DNA of 64,000 nucleotides from Trigonopsis variabilis (lineage: Eukaryota > Ascomycota > Trigonopsidomycetes > Trigonopsidales > Trigonopsidaceae). The notes beneath the pieces are model-generated. The model did not search any database and was not told the DNA's origin. It saw only the letters and a list, made by a program, of their open reading frames with translations. Below are positions 10,264 through 22,017 of this stretch, one piece after another (position 1 is the first letter of the stretch; the number at the start of each line of letters is the position of its first letter). The stretch is from NCBI GenBank assembly GCA_003707065.3, contig PPXM03000003.1, positions 1,240,001-1,304,000 of the forward strand, read 5' to 3'. Both the position numbers and the translations under genes were made by a program.

Positions 10264-11137
10264 TTAAGGTAGAACTGTTCTGGCTGCCTCGTCGACCACT
10301 GTCTTATTGTCACTGTTATGTAGATCGATGAAATCAGTGAGATACGATGGAGTATCTATTTTATTGTAAGAAGCCGGTACAGGAGAACCATATACAGAAT
10401 AGATAGGAACGGTGCCTACCCAGACTTTACTGATGACTGAGTCCTCTTTGTCCTCGGGAGGGTCCTGTGGCTCACCACCGCGGCATTTTGCAGAAGCCGA
10501 AACTATTTTCACTCGTAGGACGGCTGTTGGTGCCAATTCGCCTTGCTTCAAAGGGAGCCTCGAGTTTTCCCACCTGTCTGCTACGGCGCAATTGGTAATG
10601 AGCTTGAGAGCCCACAGCTTTTCATCATTGTCTTCCACTACTTCGGCCTCACCCTGAATGACAGCAGAACGGAAATTCAAGCTGACGTAAGATCTATATG
10701 GAGTAAAAACACTTACTTTGTAGCATAAGTTGATGTAGCCAGCACTATTCCATCAACTGATGGTGTTAACAGATAGCAGACACAACCGCCAGATACATAC
10801 TGATAGTAGCGTTAATGCCAACCTTGAGGCCCCCTGGCTGCCGAGCAAGATTCATGACACGAGATGATAGATATCCATGGATATAAAGATCTAACGGCTC
10901 ATCTAGACCGGCTTGCGGGCTTTCATAGGATCCAACCCCACAGATGAATGGTAGATTTGCTGGGAAACCATCGGGACCCATGAAGGCGACTTGAACTAGA
11001 GGAGCCTCTTTAACAATTGAGTGGATCGTCTTGCAATCATAAGAAGCTTCAAGTCAGCGTTGTTATCGATGTTAGATACCTAATTCGCTGAAGCGATTAA
11101 CTTTGTTTCGAGCAGTTTTAGGATAAGTCAGTGTCAT
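10264..11137 (-). CDS. FMN-binding split-barrel protein (PNPOx-like / nitroimidazole-resistance family)
   Basis: A four-exon minus-strand model, read 11080..11137, 10801..11046, 10717..10756, 10264..10681. Its introns are 33, 44 and 35 nt, all GT-AG, and phases agree throughout. The product is 253 aa. The start, MTLTYPKTARNKVNRF, and the internal core LYIHGYLSSRVM followed by DGIVLATSTYATN and NFRSAVIQGEAE match the pyridoxamine-phosphate-oxidase-like flavin-binding family related to bacterial NimA. Those proteins form dimeric split barrels that bind FMN or F420; the substrate of the fungal members is not established. The 40-nt exon is unusually small. Probably cytosolic, since no signal peptide is seen. 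It is transcribed divergently from SLY1, 954 bp away. Confidence 0.85.
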
Positions 11138-12091
11138 GATCAAGTCTCAGTCAGCCAGTTGCGTTCTCTCAATTACAAAGCCTGTATGAAATACTCTTTA
11201 TTATATACGAAATCCAGCTTTTGGGCATACAGATAACGAAGAGATATTTCCGGCGCTTAGGGCGGATAAACTTACATAATTGCGCCGCACTTGCGATTCT
11301 AATGCAACTGATATCGATCTTAGGGGGTACTAGAAGGTGGATATCTCTTGATCAACCATTTTACAAGACCCTGCTTCAGTTAGTATACTCTGTAAGAATG
11401 CTTACTGCCTAAAGTGAATCACTATTGTTGAAAGGATTGTTTAGTTCTGGGTTCGCTTGATAAAAAGAATAACATGTACCTAAATTGATATATCTCTTAC
11501 ATAACGTTAATCCGAAGATAATAAGTAATGTAAGCGGGGAGGGGGGAATTAATGTACTTCATTTAAATATTTAGCATGATTCGATTTAGAGGTTACGAGG
11601 TTATATAGCGCTATGATTGTATCATCTGATCTCGCTTTGGTGCTCACAGAGGATCTTAATCTTGCGCTTAGTGTAGCTCAATAAAAGAAATTGAAATTGA
11701 GATTCTTTTTCTAGGTAATCAAGAGGAAGTATCAAGCATTAGTCCACATGAATGATTAGACCACACAGTGACACAATGCTATGAGCCCTAAAAGTATAGA
11801 GAGGGATCAATCATGCAAGAAACAGTCAAAAAACAGACTCATGAAGATGCCTTCTAACTTGGATATCTGCTCTGAGATATGCGAGTGAGCACTCTAGTAC
11901 ATCCAGAAGAGAACTAATGGCTTAATCAAAAATGAGCTATTTCACGCAAGTCACCTCTTAGACGTCCAGTGTCGTGATCTAGACCTACTGTAGAAGATGG
12001 TCTGTGATCTCTACTCTGGGTGTAAGTGGTAATCACCAAGGGAGCCAACTTACACGAAAAGACCTGTGACACTCGATCTTGTTGCCTACTC
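11138..12091. other. Divergent intergenic region, FMN-binding gene / SLY1
   Basis: About 950 bases shared as promoter by the two divergent genes. It is AT-rich. A G-run at 11536-11547 (GGGGAGGGGGG) resembles stress-response AGGGG elements. Open frames here lack coding character. Confidence 0.5.
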
Positions 12092-14105
12092 ATGGCTACG
12101 CCGAAGACGTTAAGAGATGCACAAATTGGTATGATGACAATCGGACTTGATTAATCGATCAGTGGCATTGGAGAAAGTGTTCAGTTTAAATAAAATTAAA
12201 ACTGAGGGCGCGGACGCTGCTTCAGAGAGCGAAGGAGAGACTATATGGAAAGTCTTGGTCTTTGATTCTTTTGGTCGCCAAGTGGTATCAAGCATATTAC
12301 GAGTCAATGATTTGTATAAGGTATGTGATATTTTGAGACTTCGCACTGACCATCAGAATGGAATTACTTTACACATGTGAGTCCTCGAGGGAGAGCTGTT
12401 GATGGCGACTGCTCACAAGGACACCATAGCTAACCATTTGAGGCTTCTTACAGCTGATAGATATGCCATACCTGATGTTCCTGCTGTATACCTTGTCAAT
12501 CCGACGCGAGAAAATATTGACATGATCTGTGCAGACCTCAATAAGGGTCTATACGAGAAATATTATATAAACTTTCTTTCATCAATATCGAGAGATCTCT
12601 TGGAATATTTTGCATCCAAGTCCATTCAACATGCCGGACAAATTGCCCAAGTTTATGATCAATATCTGAATTTCATTGTCACAGATCCTAACGTTTTCTC
12701 ATTGGGATTGAAGGACGTTTTCTATCTTATCGAAAACCCCAAATCGTCTGACTCAGATATAGAGGCCATCGTCGACAAAATAGTTAGCGGATTGTATAGT
12801 GTCGTCTTAACAATGGAAGAAATCCCCATTATTCGTTGTCCTCGAGGCAAAGCAGCAGAGCTAATTGGCCAGAAGCTCGACCAACGGCTACGAGATCATA
12901 TAATTAACTCGAGAGATTCTTCATTATCTTCTTCCAATACATCCTCAAGGCCTGTTCTTGTTATTTTTGATAGAACAGTAGATCTCATCCCTATGCTTTC
13001 TCATTCTTGGACTTACCAGGCACTTGCTCACGATGTTCTGGATCTCAAACTTAACAGAATTACCATCACGACGGAGGAGGGAGGAAAGCATATCAAAAAG
13101 TCTTACGATCTGGAACATAATGACTTTTTTTGGAACAATAATTACTCCAAACCATTTCCTCAAGTGGCAGAAGATATAGACAGCGAACTTCAGCGCTATA
13201 AAAATGACGCTGCCGAAATCACTAAGCAGACTGGGGTCTCAAATATTGAAGATATGAATCAACTTGACATGTCATCTAATGCCCAGAGTCTTAAGACGGC
13301 TGTGTCCGCTCTACCAGAGCTCACAGCAAGAAAACAAACCCTCGATATGCATATGAATATAGCAACTGCTCTCTTACAGCAAATAAAAGGCCGTGGGCTG
13401 GACAATTTCTTCCAATTGGAAGAAACGATAGGCCGTCAGACCAAGGCTTCTATATTGGAGGCTATCAACGATAAAGAGCATGATTCTCCACAAGACAAGT
13501 TGCGCACTTTTCTTATTTATTACATTGCTTCCGATAATACTATCTCTTCTGCCGATATGCAGGATTTTGAGTCTGCTCTTCAAAGTCAAGGGTGCGATCT
13601 CACCCCCCTTAAGTATATCCGACGAGTCAGGGATGTCACTAGAATGTCTGTCGCTGCTAGTAATGCGCAACAGAACGCCAGCTCTGACATTTTTAAAGGC
13701 CTTACATCATTGGGCCGCTTGACGGATCGATTTAAGGATGGTGCATTCTCTGATTCAGTAGGCAATCTCATTTCTGGAGTGAAGAACCTTCTCCCCGCCC
13801 GAAAAGAACTTCCAGTCACAGCATTGGTTGAAGCGATCATGAACCCTGCAATCACAGGATCGGTCGCTACCACAACTGATGATTACTTGTATTTTGATCC
13901 TCGCGCTAGCCGAGGAGGACTGACTAGGCCACCTAGGAGGCAAGCTCACAATCAAGCTATTGTATTTACCGTTGGCGGAGGAAACTACATCGAATACTTG
14001 AACTTGCAAGAATGGGCTACTCGAGGTGATCGGCAGGTTGTCTATGGGAGTACAGACCTTGTAACTCCAGACGCTTTCCTAGAAGAATTGGCAAGACTTG
14101 GCTGA
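12092..14105 (+). CDS. SLY1: Sec1/Munc18-family protein Sly1
   Basis: Four exons: 12092..12128, 12163..12320, 12357..12376 and 12443..14105. The introns are 34, 36 and 66 nt, and the last has GCTAAC before its acceptor. The model gives 625 aa, against about 640-666 in yeasts. The N-terminus reads [19 protein letters not shown], then [47 protein letters not shown] and the rest of the SM fold. These are the signatures of Sly1 rather than Vps33, Vps45 or Sec1. Sly1 binds the syntaxin Sed5 and drives SNARE assembly for ER-Golgi transport. Exon 3 is only 20 nt. All introns lie within the first 16% of the gene. Confidence 0.96.
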
Positions 14106-14264
14106 GTCTTCATTCCTGCACTATTGTATGTCAGAATAAAAGTCTAATACCGTTTCTTTCCTTGTAGTTCTCACACACTCATGCGCCCATCTATATGCCA
14201 TTTCCTCTGTATGAGACTTTTATATTCAAAGATAATATACAATGCTGCGGTAGCCTATTTACAA

Positions 14265-15530
14265 TTAATTTTGATCCAAAAGCTGTGCAATCTTCTCCCC
14301 CGTCTCTTTCGCCTGCAAGGCGTCAATGAATCTATCTAACGGTTCACCTTCGGACAGACATTGATCTAGATTGTGAAGAGTGATGCCACAGCGATGATCA
14401 GTGACGCGTGTTTGAGGAAAGTTGAAGGTTCGAATTTTGTCTGATCGCTCGGTTGAGCTAACTTGACTTTTCCGAAGGTTGCGTTCCTTGAGTTCTTCTT
14501 CCTTTCGTCTATGCTCTGCCAGTCGGGCTCGGAGTACAAGGAAAGCCTTTTGACGATTATCATGTTGAGATCTGGAATCTTGCATATTTACAGTGATTCC
14601 TGTTGGAATATGAGTGAGACGAACGGCAGACTCAGTGGTATTGACATGTTGACCTCCGGCACCTCCTGCTCTCATCACGTCGATTCTGACTTCTCCAGGC
14701 TTGAACTGAAATTCCTCTGAAGAGTCATCTTCCTTTATAAGCGGAAGAACAACCACTGCTGCCGTTGAAGTGTGCACCCGTCCTTTGGTTTCGGTCGCCG
14801 GAACTCTCTGGACTCTATGGACGCCAGCTTCGAATCGAAGTCGATCGTAGGCACCAGGAGCATCTATCTCGACCATGGCGTGACTTATAGCACCACGATA
14901 AGAGGTGCCTGCATGAGCGGTATCAAAAAATTTGGCTGAGATTCTAACCGGCCAATGCCGGCGACGACAGTAGCTTTCATACATTCTTAGTAAGTCTCCA
15001 GCAAATAGACCAGCCTCGTCACCACCAATTCCTGGTCGAAGTTCCATGATAGCTCCCATTTCATTGAACCTATGTTTGGGAATCAACTCGTAATGGATCT
15101 GGGATACAGATCGTTCGATTTCATTTAGCGTATCTGGTATTTCGCTTATGGCTTCCTGACGTAGCGAAGGGTCTTCTAATAAGAGCTTGAGCTCCTCGAG
15201 GGCCTGGGATCAGTAAGATTATTTCTCTGGACAGCCGTTCCAAAAAATGCACCAACTTACGCTAACATGAGAGTCATAGTCTCTCAATGAAGAGATTAGA
15301 CTTGACAGTTGATGTTGTCTCGTGGATAACTTGACATCGAAGGCTTTCTCTAGCTGAACCTCGACATCTTGTAACTCGGGCTTCAAAGCTTCGACCTTTG
15401 CTCGAAGCAGTGGGTTTAACTGAGTGTAATCAAGGGAAACTTCAGAAAATTGCCTTATAAATGGCAATCGAGCTACTATCGGCCTTCCTATCAAATGCCG
15501 GACTGATCCTCCACTGAGTTTTCCAAGCAT
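14265..15530 (-). CDS. MRF1: Mitochondrial peptide chain release factor 1
   Basis: Two exons (15261..15530 and 14265..15203) with a 57-nt intron (GTAAGT...TACTGAT...CAG) in phase 0 give 402 aa. The ATG at 15530 starts an arginine-rich amphipathic presequence (MLGKLSGGSVRHLIGRPIV) as expected for the matrix. The body holds the class I release factor PCRF domain (GIGGDEAGLFAGDL) and the catalytic GGQ loop (AGGAGGQHVNTTESAVR), followed by the C-terminal domain. It hydrolyses peptidyl-tRNA at UAA/UAG codons on mitochondrial ribosomes. Its 3' end is 159 bp from the convergent SLY1 3' end. It is divergent from the second zinc-finger gene. Confidence 0.96.
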
Positions 15531-16565
15531 AGGACGAGTAGAAGTCACGTGTGAAATCGGCCTTCTCTACTGAGTTGATTCCCACAACGTCCTCTGGACC
15601 TTGCATCGAGCATCGAGCATTTGCTCTAGCAAAATACCATCGAGGTCCGGCTAAATTATCGGCAGTCTAGAAGTCGAGCATTTTGATTTGACCAAGAACA
15701 ACAATCTCTTATGATTCTCTTATATCCTTACGAGTGTTTGTTTGCTGACAATGGTTTGAAATATGCCAATTAAGTTGACCGAAAGATTGTCATTACCTTC
15801 CTATAAGTTTCACAAATATTAACTTCTCTCAGAAGCCGTTTGAAATTGGTAAGGAGAGAGTCACACAGTGAAAATATCAGAACTCAACGACGTCGCGGTG
15901 ATTGCCTTAGTGTTGAAATATCTATCACTAGAGAATGTAATAGTCTAACTATAGACTGCCTCGTGCAAAGCTTTAAACCGTTGTCAGAGAGAGCTACGAC
16001 GGATATTATATGATGATAGCAGTCAGTAGAGACAAAATCGGAATTTATGGGACATCAGATGATTTCTTTGATAGATGATATTATGCACGTAAAAAAATGA
16101 GAGGAAAACGATACTAGATTTTTTCGTGTGCTATTTCGAGATGAATATGACCATTTCAACTTCTATATGGACTTGATGCTAAGAGAATATATTAAAAGAC
16201 TTATGAACTGATCCCTTAAGTGAGATCGTTCCGTCTTACAGATTGAACTCCACAACTTGAATACCAGATGGTGTGTTGATGACTCATGCCGACTTGATAA
16301 TCAGGCGGCAAGGGTACTGCAAAGGGTTTATCGCCTTGATCAATTCATTCATACAATATTATTTTACGGTGTCATAATTATTATAATGAGCAATAGACTT
16401 CTCTAATTGGCTTTAGACATGTACTCTTAATGTAAGGACGAAAGGCCAAACGGTTAATTAATATACCTTGTTGATTATGATTATCGTGGGACGATCAATT
16501 AATTCGCAGCCCAATCGTTAAACTGACTTTCTTGGCTATCTTTCTTTACTCTTTTTTAAACTTTA
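15531..16565. other. Divergent intergenic region, MRF1 / zinc-finger gene B
   Basis: About 1 kb, AT-rich. I see no coding frame, RNA gene or marked repeat on either strand. Confidence 0.5.
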
Positions 16566-17555
16566 ATGAGTGATATATCTGGACGGAGTGATTTACACAA
16601 AAATAACATATTCAATGGATTGGGTTTGCCTGAATTCTTCTCAATTCCTAATTCTGCGTTGACAGGACCTTCTTTTCCCTTGGCAGGTCACTATCCGTCC
16701 GACCATCTTAACTGGGCTCTCCCTTCAGGCTATTTGGAAGGAGAGGTGGAGCCTAATATGGCAATTGGTTCTTTTGAGGAACCTGATTCCCTCAATGCAA
16801 CCTGCGGAGGCGAATATTCCAATGTCTCTCTTGAACTGTTCGACGACTCACCTAATGCGGCTTCATTGGATTTAATTCAGGAATCTGATGTTGCCTTAAT
16901 TTCCAGTAACAGTCTTAATCAACTCCAAGAAGATATGCTATCAATGCAAGACAACTTCAATAGTCAAAGTTTATTGGATACCGATATTTCGAATGCGGTG
17001 AACCAGCATGATATCTCTGAATTTTCGAATCCGATGTACAACAATGTCAATCAAATTGAAGATGACGTTCCTCCTACTGCTGGTCCATCTTCGAGACAGG
17101 CCCCCGTATCAAGAGGCCGGAAGAAAGGGCGGACGAAGACGACTAAGACCTCTGTGATGTGTCCTATCTGCAAGAAGAAGCTTGCGAGAGATCTCCCCAG
17201 ACACATGAGGATTCACGAGGATGTAGGTCGCTTTCTTTGTCCTTTCCCTCGATATCGATGTAGCCATCGCCGAGGTCAGTTTAACCGCAAGTATGATCAG
17301 AAAAAACATTTCCTTCATGATCATTTCACGTTTGACAATCCAAACGTGCGTTCATTTCATAATCTCTCGGAAAAATTGAATAAAAAGGGACGGTGTCGAT
17401 GTGGAGTGCACATGGTTGCTGATCAATGGCTCCACAGGCACATCTTTCAGGAGCAATGTCCCTTGCTGTTTGACGAGGATGGTATGCTTCCTCCTCACGT
17501 CGTTGAATTTCGAACTCAACTTGCCGCAGCTAGCCAGCCAAGTCGATCGAGCTAG
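16566..17555 (+). CDS. C2H2 zinc-finger transcription factor with atypical third finger (paralogue B)
   Basis: An intronless frame of 329 aa starting at ATG 16566 with A-rich upstream context. Residues 1-170 are acidic and Ser/Asn-rich, an activation-domain-like composition. A short basic patch (SRGRKKGRTKTTK, about 182-194) precedes three zinc sites: C-x2-C-x10-H-x3-H (CPICKKK...H...H), a longer C-x6-C finger (CPFPRYRC) ending in His pairs, and C-x-C-x12-H-x5-C near the C-terminus (RCRC...H...CP). Order, spacing and the closing Cys-Pro match the gene at 3330, so the two are paralogues of one family. Presumed nuclear DNA-binding regulator; target unknown. Confidence 0.8.
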   Translation: MSDISGRSDLHKNNIFNGLGLPEFFSIPNSALTGPSFPLAGHYPSDHLNWALPSGYLEGEVEPNMAIGSFEEPDSLNATCGGEYSNVSLELFDDSPNAASLDLIQESDVALISSNSLNQLQEDMLSMQDNFNSQSLLDTDISNAVNQHDISEFSNPMYNNVNQIEDDVPPTAGPSSRQAPVSRGRKKGRTKTTKTSVMCPICKKKLARDLPRHMRIHEDVGRFLCPFPRYRCSHRRGQFNRKYDQKKHFLHDHFTFDNPNVRSFHNLSEKLNKKGRCRCGVHMVADQWLHRHIFQEQCPLLFDEDGMLPPHVVEFRTQLAAASQPSRSS

Positions 17556-18106
17556 AAGTGACATCGGATGTAATTCTTTTTTCCTTTACAACTATTTAGA
17601 ACGCTCTTAAATTATCTTCTCGGGACAATCTGGTTTCATATATTACTGTAATCATAATCTTACAATCTCTTCCTGACTATAAACGGAATGTAGTACTCCG
17701 ATTCTAGAGGTACAAATCTGGTAAAGATCTTGCTGGATCCGCACTTCTTAGGCCCTTTATATTGCTTCGTGTGTACAAGTTGACTAAAGATGAGTATGAT
17801 TATATAATTACTACTCTACAAGTCTTGCTGCAGTTCGACTCTTACCGGAGACGCATAGTGGTTGTTTATCATTCCCTACTGTGAGAGCAGGATATATGAG
17901 AAAAAAAATGATCTATTAAGTCAAACAGGAAGCATATAATATATAGTGACTCATATATATATATAAGCCAGCAATTGCCATGCATTAGAGCCATCAATCA
18001 TGTAGGTAGATATATCTGATTCCCTTCTTCAGAGTAGGTGGACGTTACAAAGGCCTAACTTTTTCTATGGCAACGAAAAATCCTCTGGTCCTGCATCATC
18101 AACAAC
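17556..18106. other. Intergenic, zinc-finger gene B to TOM70
   Basis: About 550 bases. AT-rich, with a TA-repeat stretch (about 17953-17965). It probably contains the 3' UTR of the zinc-finger gene and the TOM70 promoter. No gene seen. Confidence 0.5.
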
Positions 18107-20064
18107 ATGTCCATCTCGACTGCATTATGGGATAAAACAACTGGTTTTATCTCCAGAAACCGTGCAATGGTTATATGTGTAGTTGCTGCTGCTGCCACCA
18201 TTACGACGGCTGGGATTTACTTCTCGAAAACACAATCGCCTACAACCACCAAGAAATCTAACAAGAAGAGCAAGGAAAAGCGAAAATCAGGAGGTAAGAT
18301 TAAACTTAATCATTAATTGGATTGGGACATATCAATTGCACTTGGTCTTATAAGATCGGGATGATTTCTCGTTTCATTGTATCATGACGATAACGATAAT
18401 ATATGACAATCGATGCAGAAACAGCACATTTTTATAGTGATCAATATATACTAACAGCAAAAGATAAGAACAAAAAATCTCGACCGACCGAGTTTCCCCC
18501 GGTGACTGAGGAGACGGTCGCCGCCCTATCACCTAAGGTAAGGTCTTGCCAAGATGTCAGGTATATTAATATTTAGGCCCGTCGAGAGCTGGCTGGCAAA
18601 TACAAAGAAGCTGGTAACAAATTATTTGCGAGCAAGGATTACGATACCGCCGCTGCTCTTTACAGTGATGCTTTGGCTCTTCATGAGGACGCAGTCTTCT
18701 ACTCCAACAGGGCTGCTTGTTCTCTAGGAAAGGGAGACATGAAGAAAGTTATCGAAGATACGACAAAGGCGTTGGATCTAAATCCCAAATATGCTCGAGC
18801 TTTTGCTAGAAGGGCCATCGCTAAAGAGAGCCTTGGCGATTTGGAAGATGCTTGTTTTGACTCGACTGTTTCTTTGATGATTGATCCTTCCGTTTCTGGA
18901 CAGAAGAGCAACGCTAGTGACCAATTAGAGAACCTTGTTAGAAAGATCTGTTCTCAAGCGGGTGCTGAAAGGTTTAAAGAACGTGTGCTTCATCTTCCCT
19001 CTCTTGGAACTATTCGCCAATTTGTTGATAACTATCGATTTACCACGCTGCCTAGGTCTGAAATTTTAGCCTCGAAGGAGCCTGAGGGCGATTTCTACCT
19101 TGGACAAGCTCTGAAAATGATTCAGGATTCTCAAGAACATAAGGTTGATGACGTGGTTGATAATCTCAATAAGGCAGTCGATTCCAAACCCTCTGCCAAA
19201 CATGTAGAGTACGCTTATCTTTTCCTGGCTTTGATCAAAATGCTCGAAGGTGATACTGATGGCTCCATCGCCAACTTGGAAGCTAGTATCAATACCAAGC
19301 CAAACCCTTACTCTTTGATGATTCGTGCCGATCTTATGGCTGAAACTGGAGCTCTCCAGAAGAGTACCGAAGATATGGCGGAGGCAGGCAAGCTGGAACC
19401 TAAAAATGCCGACATTCCTTATCATCAAGCTCAAGTTCAAATCGCTTTAAGTCAGAATGAGGAAGCCGTGAAACTATTGCGCGATGCACTTGAAATTGAT
19501 CCTGATTTCCTTCTGCCTCGAATTCAACTAGCTCTTGTACATAATAGGATGGGAAATGAACCTCTCGCAAGAAAGGAGTTTGAGCGTTTGTGTGAAGATC
19601 CCAAATTCAAGGATTCTGATCGCCTTCACTACTATTATGGAGAGTTTTTATTTGAGCAGAATCGGTTTGATGATGCAATCCGTCAATTCGAGCAAGCCCT
19701 GGCTCTCTCGGAACCAAAGAGCCCTATCGCTGCTGCTTCATTGATTTCCAAAGCTGTCTGCATTTTTAGAAACATCAATCCTGAAGGTTTGATGCGCGCG
19801 ACCTCTCCTCAAAAAGTTAAGGAAGCTTATAAACTTCTTGATGAGGCACTCGAAATCGACCCTGAAAATGAACTCGCCTTATCCGTTTACTCTCAAGTTG
19901 CCACGCAATGCCAGGATTACGACACAGCTATTAAATACTACGAGAAGCATCTTGCTCTTACTCGCCAGCGAATGGATTACGAAGCCATCTACGGATATTA
20001 TGTCACTGTGAAGATCCAGCGCAGAATCCGAGAGACTTTTCCAGAGTTAGAGCCTCAAGTTTAA
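18107..20064 (+). CDS. TOM70: Mitochondrial import receptor Tom70
   Basis: Three exons: 18107..18293, a short exon ending at 18537, and 18577..20064. The second intron is 39 nt. The first intron has three acceptors that all keep the frame, at 18418, 18457 and 18463. Using 18457 the protein has 584 aa. The N-terminal anchor (about 20-42, AMVICVVAAAATI...) is followed by a basic Lys-rich linker and then TPR repeats. The first TPRs (AGNKLFASKDYDTAAALYSDAL) form the Hsp70/Hsp90 clamp, and the rest form the preprotein-binding superhelix. Tom70 sits in the outer membrane and receives hydrophobic carrier precursors. Length and domain order fit the family (about 600 aa). The only doubt is the exon 2 start. 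Confidence 0.94.
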
Positions 20065-20168
20065 AACTTAGCAGACGCCGCTGTACAGTCTAGGTGTCGA
20101 CGACCGGTTTGGATGTAATGTATTATCGACTGTCTCCTTAATCCTCGTAAAATAACTGTCGTACATTT

Positions 20169-21299
20169 TTAATCAAACACGATCTTTTTGCCAGAAGATG
20201 GAACAATGCTGACCTTTTGTCTTTGAGCAGACGACAAGATTGCGCCTGATGTTTCCCTCGAAGACGCCCTAGGCCTTTTAGGCTCCCGACGGCTTGGCTT
20301 TGAGCCATCTGAAGGCTCGCGATGATCAGATTTGGATCTCTTCTCTGTCTGTTTTGATTCAGGTTCTGCCATATCCCCTTCCTGAGCCTCTCGGTGCCGT
20401 TTCACCGGCTTAGAATCATCAAGCTGGGTTCGTATCGACTGCCTGACCTGTCGATGGCTCCGATCTTCTCCATATTCCATGCGTAATTTTCTTCCGAACA
20501 ATCTGGTGAGCTTATTGCTCTTGAGAGCTGCAGTGGCTCCATCGGCAGAGGTAAAGTCAATGAAAGCAAAGCCTTTACATTTGCCGGAATCTTCGAATGT
20601 CGCCATTCTAACTTTAGCGATTTCTCCTGCAGGACTAAAATGATCCTGTAATTGCTCTTGAGTGGTCTCAAACGGTAAATTTCCGACAAACAAAATACGC
20701 GAGGGCTCGTGCTTTGGTTGATTTTTCCGTCCTTCGAAAGAATTTCCATCCTTAATAAGAACCAAGCGACCATCCAAGTTAGTGTCACTTAGTCCAACAG
20801 CTTTCTCTACGAATTCCTTAGTAGAGAAGTCTATGTAGGCAAATCCCTTATTTCCATCTTTCTTCTTAGGTAAATGAACTCTTGTGATGTCTTGAGGCGA
20901 TAATCCCGGTATATTCTTCACAAAAAAGTCTCGCAGGGTTTCTTTTGTAGTCGAATAATCTAGATTTCCTATCCATATGACAAATTCTGATCGTTTGGAT
21001 CTAGGTTCTCCATCTCCTTCCCCTTGATCTTTACTAGGGACGACTATTACAGACTTTTTGGCCGTTTTCTGCTTCGACCATAATTCATCAATGCTCTCCT
21101 CTGTTCCTTTCTTCTCTTGAATTTTTTTAAGTCGACGAAGTTCCTTTTTGGAAGGAGGTCGGGGTCTAGTCAGATCAATTTCCAGTTCCTCTGACCCTGA
21201 TCTGGTCTCAGGATGCTCCTCGATACTAGCTCCTTGCAAGCTTTCTGACTCGAGATTCTTCTTATCTTCCTTCGGCCCTCTTTTGTCTTTTTTGCTCAT
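20169..21299 (-). CDS. NOP13: Nucleolar two-RRM RNA-binding protein, Nop13-like
   Basis: 376 aa from the ATG at 21299 (MSKKDKRG). The same frame runs up to another ATG at 21464, which would add 55 residues; the shorter, lysine-rich start is more like this family. The N-terminus is charged. Two RRMs follow, about 125-205 (WIGNLDYSTTKETL, KGFAYIDF) and about 217-295 (LFVGNLPFETTQEQL, KGFAFIDF), then a Lys/Arg/Ser-rich tail with bipartite basic clusters. Nop13 is a nucleolar protein associated with pre-ribosomes. The 3' end lies 104 bp from the convergent TOM70 end. Confidence 0.85.
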   Translation of the reverse strand: MSKKDKRGPKEDKKNLESESLQGASIEEHPETRSGSEELEIDLTRPRPPSKKELRRLKKIQEKKGTEESIDELWSKQKTAKKSVIVVPSKDQGEGDGEPRSKRSEFVIWIGNLDYSTTKETLRDFFVKNIPGLSPQDITRVHLPKKKDGNKGFAYIDFSTKEFVEKAVGLSDTNLDGRLVLIKDGNSFEGRKNQPKHEPSRILFVGNLPFETTQEQLQDHFSPAGEIAKVRMATFEDSGKCKGFAFIDFTSADGATAALKSNKLTRLFGRKLRMEYGEDRSHRQVRQSIRTQLDDSKPVKRHREAQEGDMAEPESKQTEKRSKSDHREPSDGSKPSRREPKRPRASSRETSGAILSSAQRQKVSIVPSSGKKIVFD

Positions 21300-22017
21300 C
21301 CTTTCTCTTTGCAAAGTTCGAAATTTTTCTGGTTGGGACTTTCCAGGCCGGGTAAACGCTACATCTCTACTAAACCCTGAATGCTCTCTGCTCCCAAATC
21401 TGGGGCCGTTAGAGAGCAAACCCAAGATAGACAAGAAAATATCAGTAACCGACCTAGATACCATCGCCAGTTTGGTTCAGTAGTTTCATATTATCCATCC
21501 GCTGGGCAATTTGATAATACCTACCACACATAGTTACAGTTGATGTTTTAGCGCAAACTTACTCTTCCTTTTGCTTACTACATTTTCATCTACAGGAAAT
21601 CCTGTAACAGTAATCGTGGAGTATCTCAAGCTTCACTCATTTGCTGACTATGTGTACGATCTTGTGATTATTAACATTTGAACGAGCCCAACCGTTCCTG
21701 AAAGGGAGGGCCCCAGGTACGACGGATCGAGAAAGGGACCTTGGATCTGAAGCTATACGTCATGGGTCGCCATATGAAGCATGGGCGGTTTACAATTTGA
21801 AATTTGCCGGAACTGATATAATCTGGGTGAACTGAAATGTCTCAATATTGATTTCATTGGCATTAAAATTGTATGCCGTTATCAACTCTTCCCAATAACG
21901 ATTTATGGCTATCTACATCGTACGAATTCCCCACGCGACAGAAGTGTAGCGGGTCTTTCACGTGACCTGCTGGCTTAGATCGGTGATGTATTCATTTAGA
22001 AACTAGCTTCAAACAAA
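21300..22017. other. Divergent intergenic region, NOP13-like / mitochondrial protein gene
   Basis: About 720 bases. The part to 21464 could be coding if the upstream ATG of the Nop13-like gene is used. Beyond that I see only AT-rich non-coding sequence. Confidence 0.5.

Noticed and set aside
10412-10657. Plus-strand frame over the FMN-binding gene
   Set aside because: It is the shadow of the conserved minus-strand exon.
12147-12380. Unspliced 77-codon frame at the SLY1 5' end
   Set aside because: It reads through two introns. Splicing restores the conserved Sly1 N-terminus.
17953-17965. TA dinucleotide repeat
   Set aside because: A simple AT-rich microsatellite of a few units, ordinary for intergenic DNA.
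21300-21464. 55-codon N-terminal extension of the Nop13-like protein from ATG 21464
   Set aside because: It is in frame and open, but the extension is hydrophobic and mixed, unlike nucleolar RRM proteins. The lysine-rich start at 21299 was preferred. Kept as an alternative.
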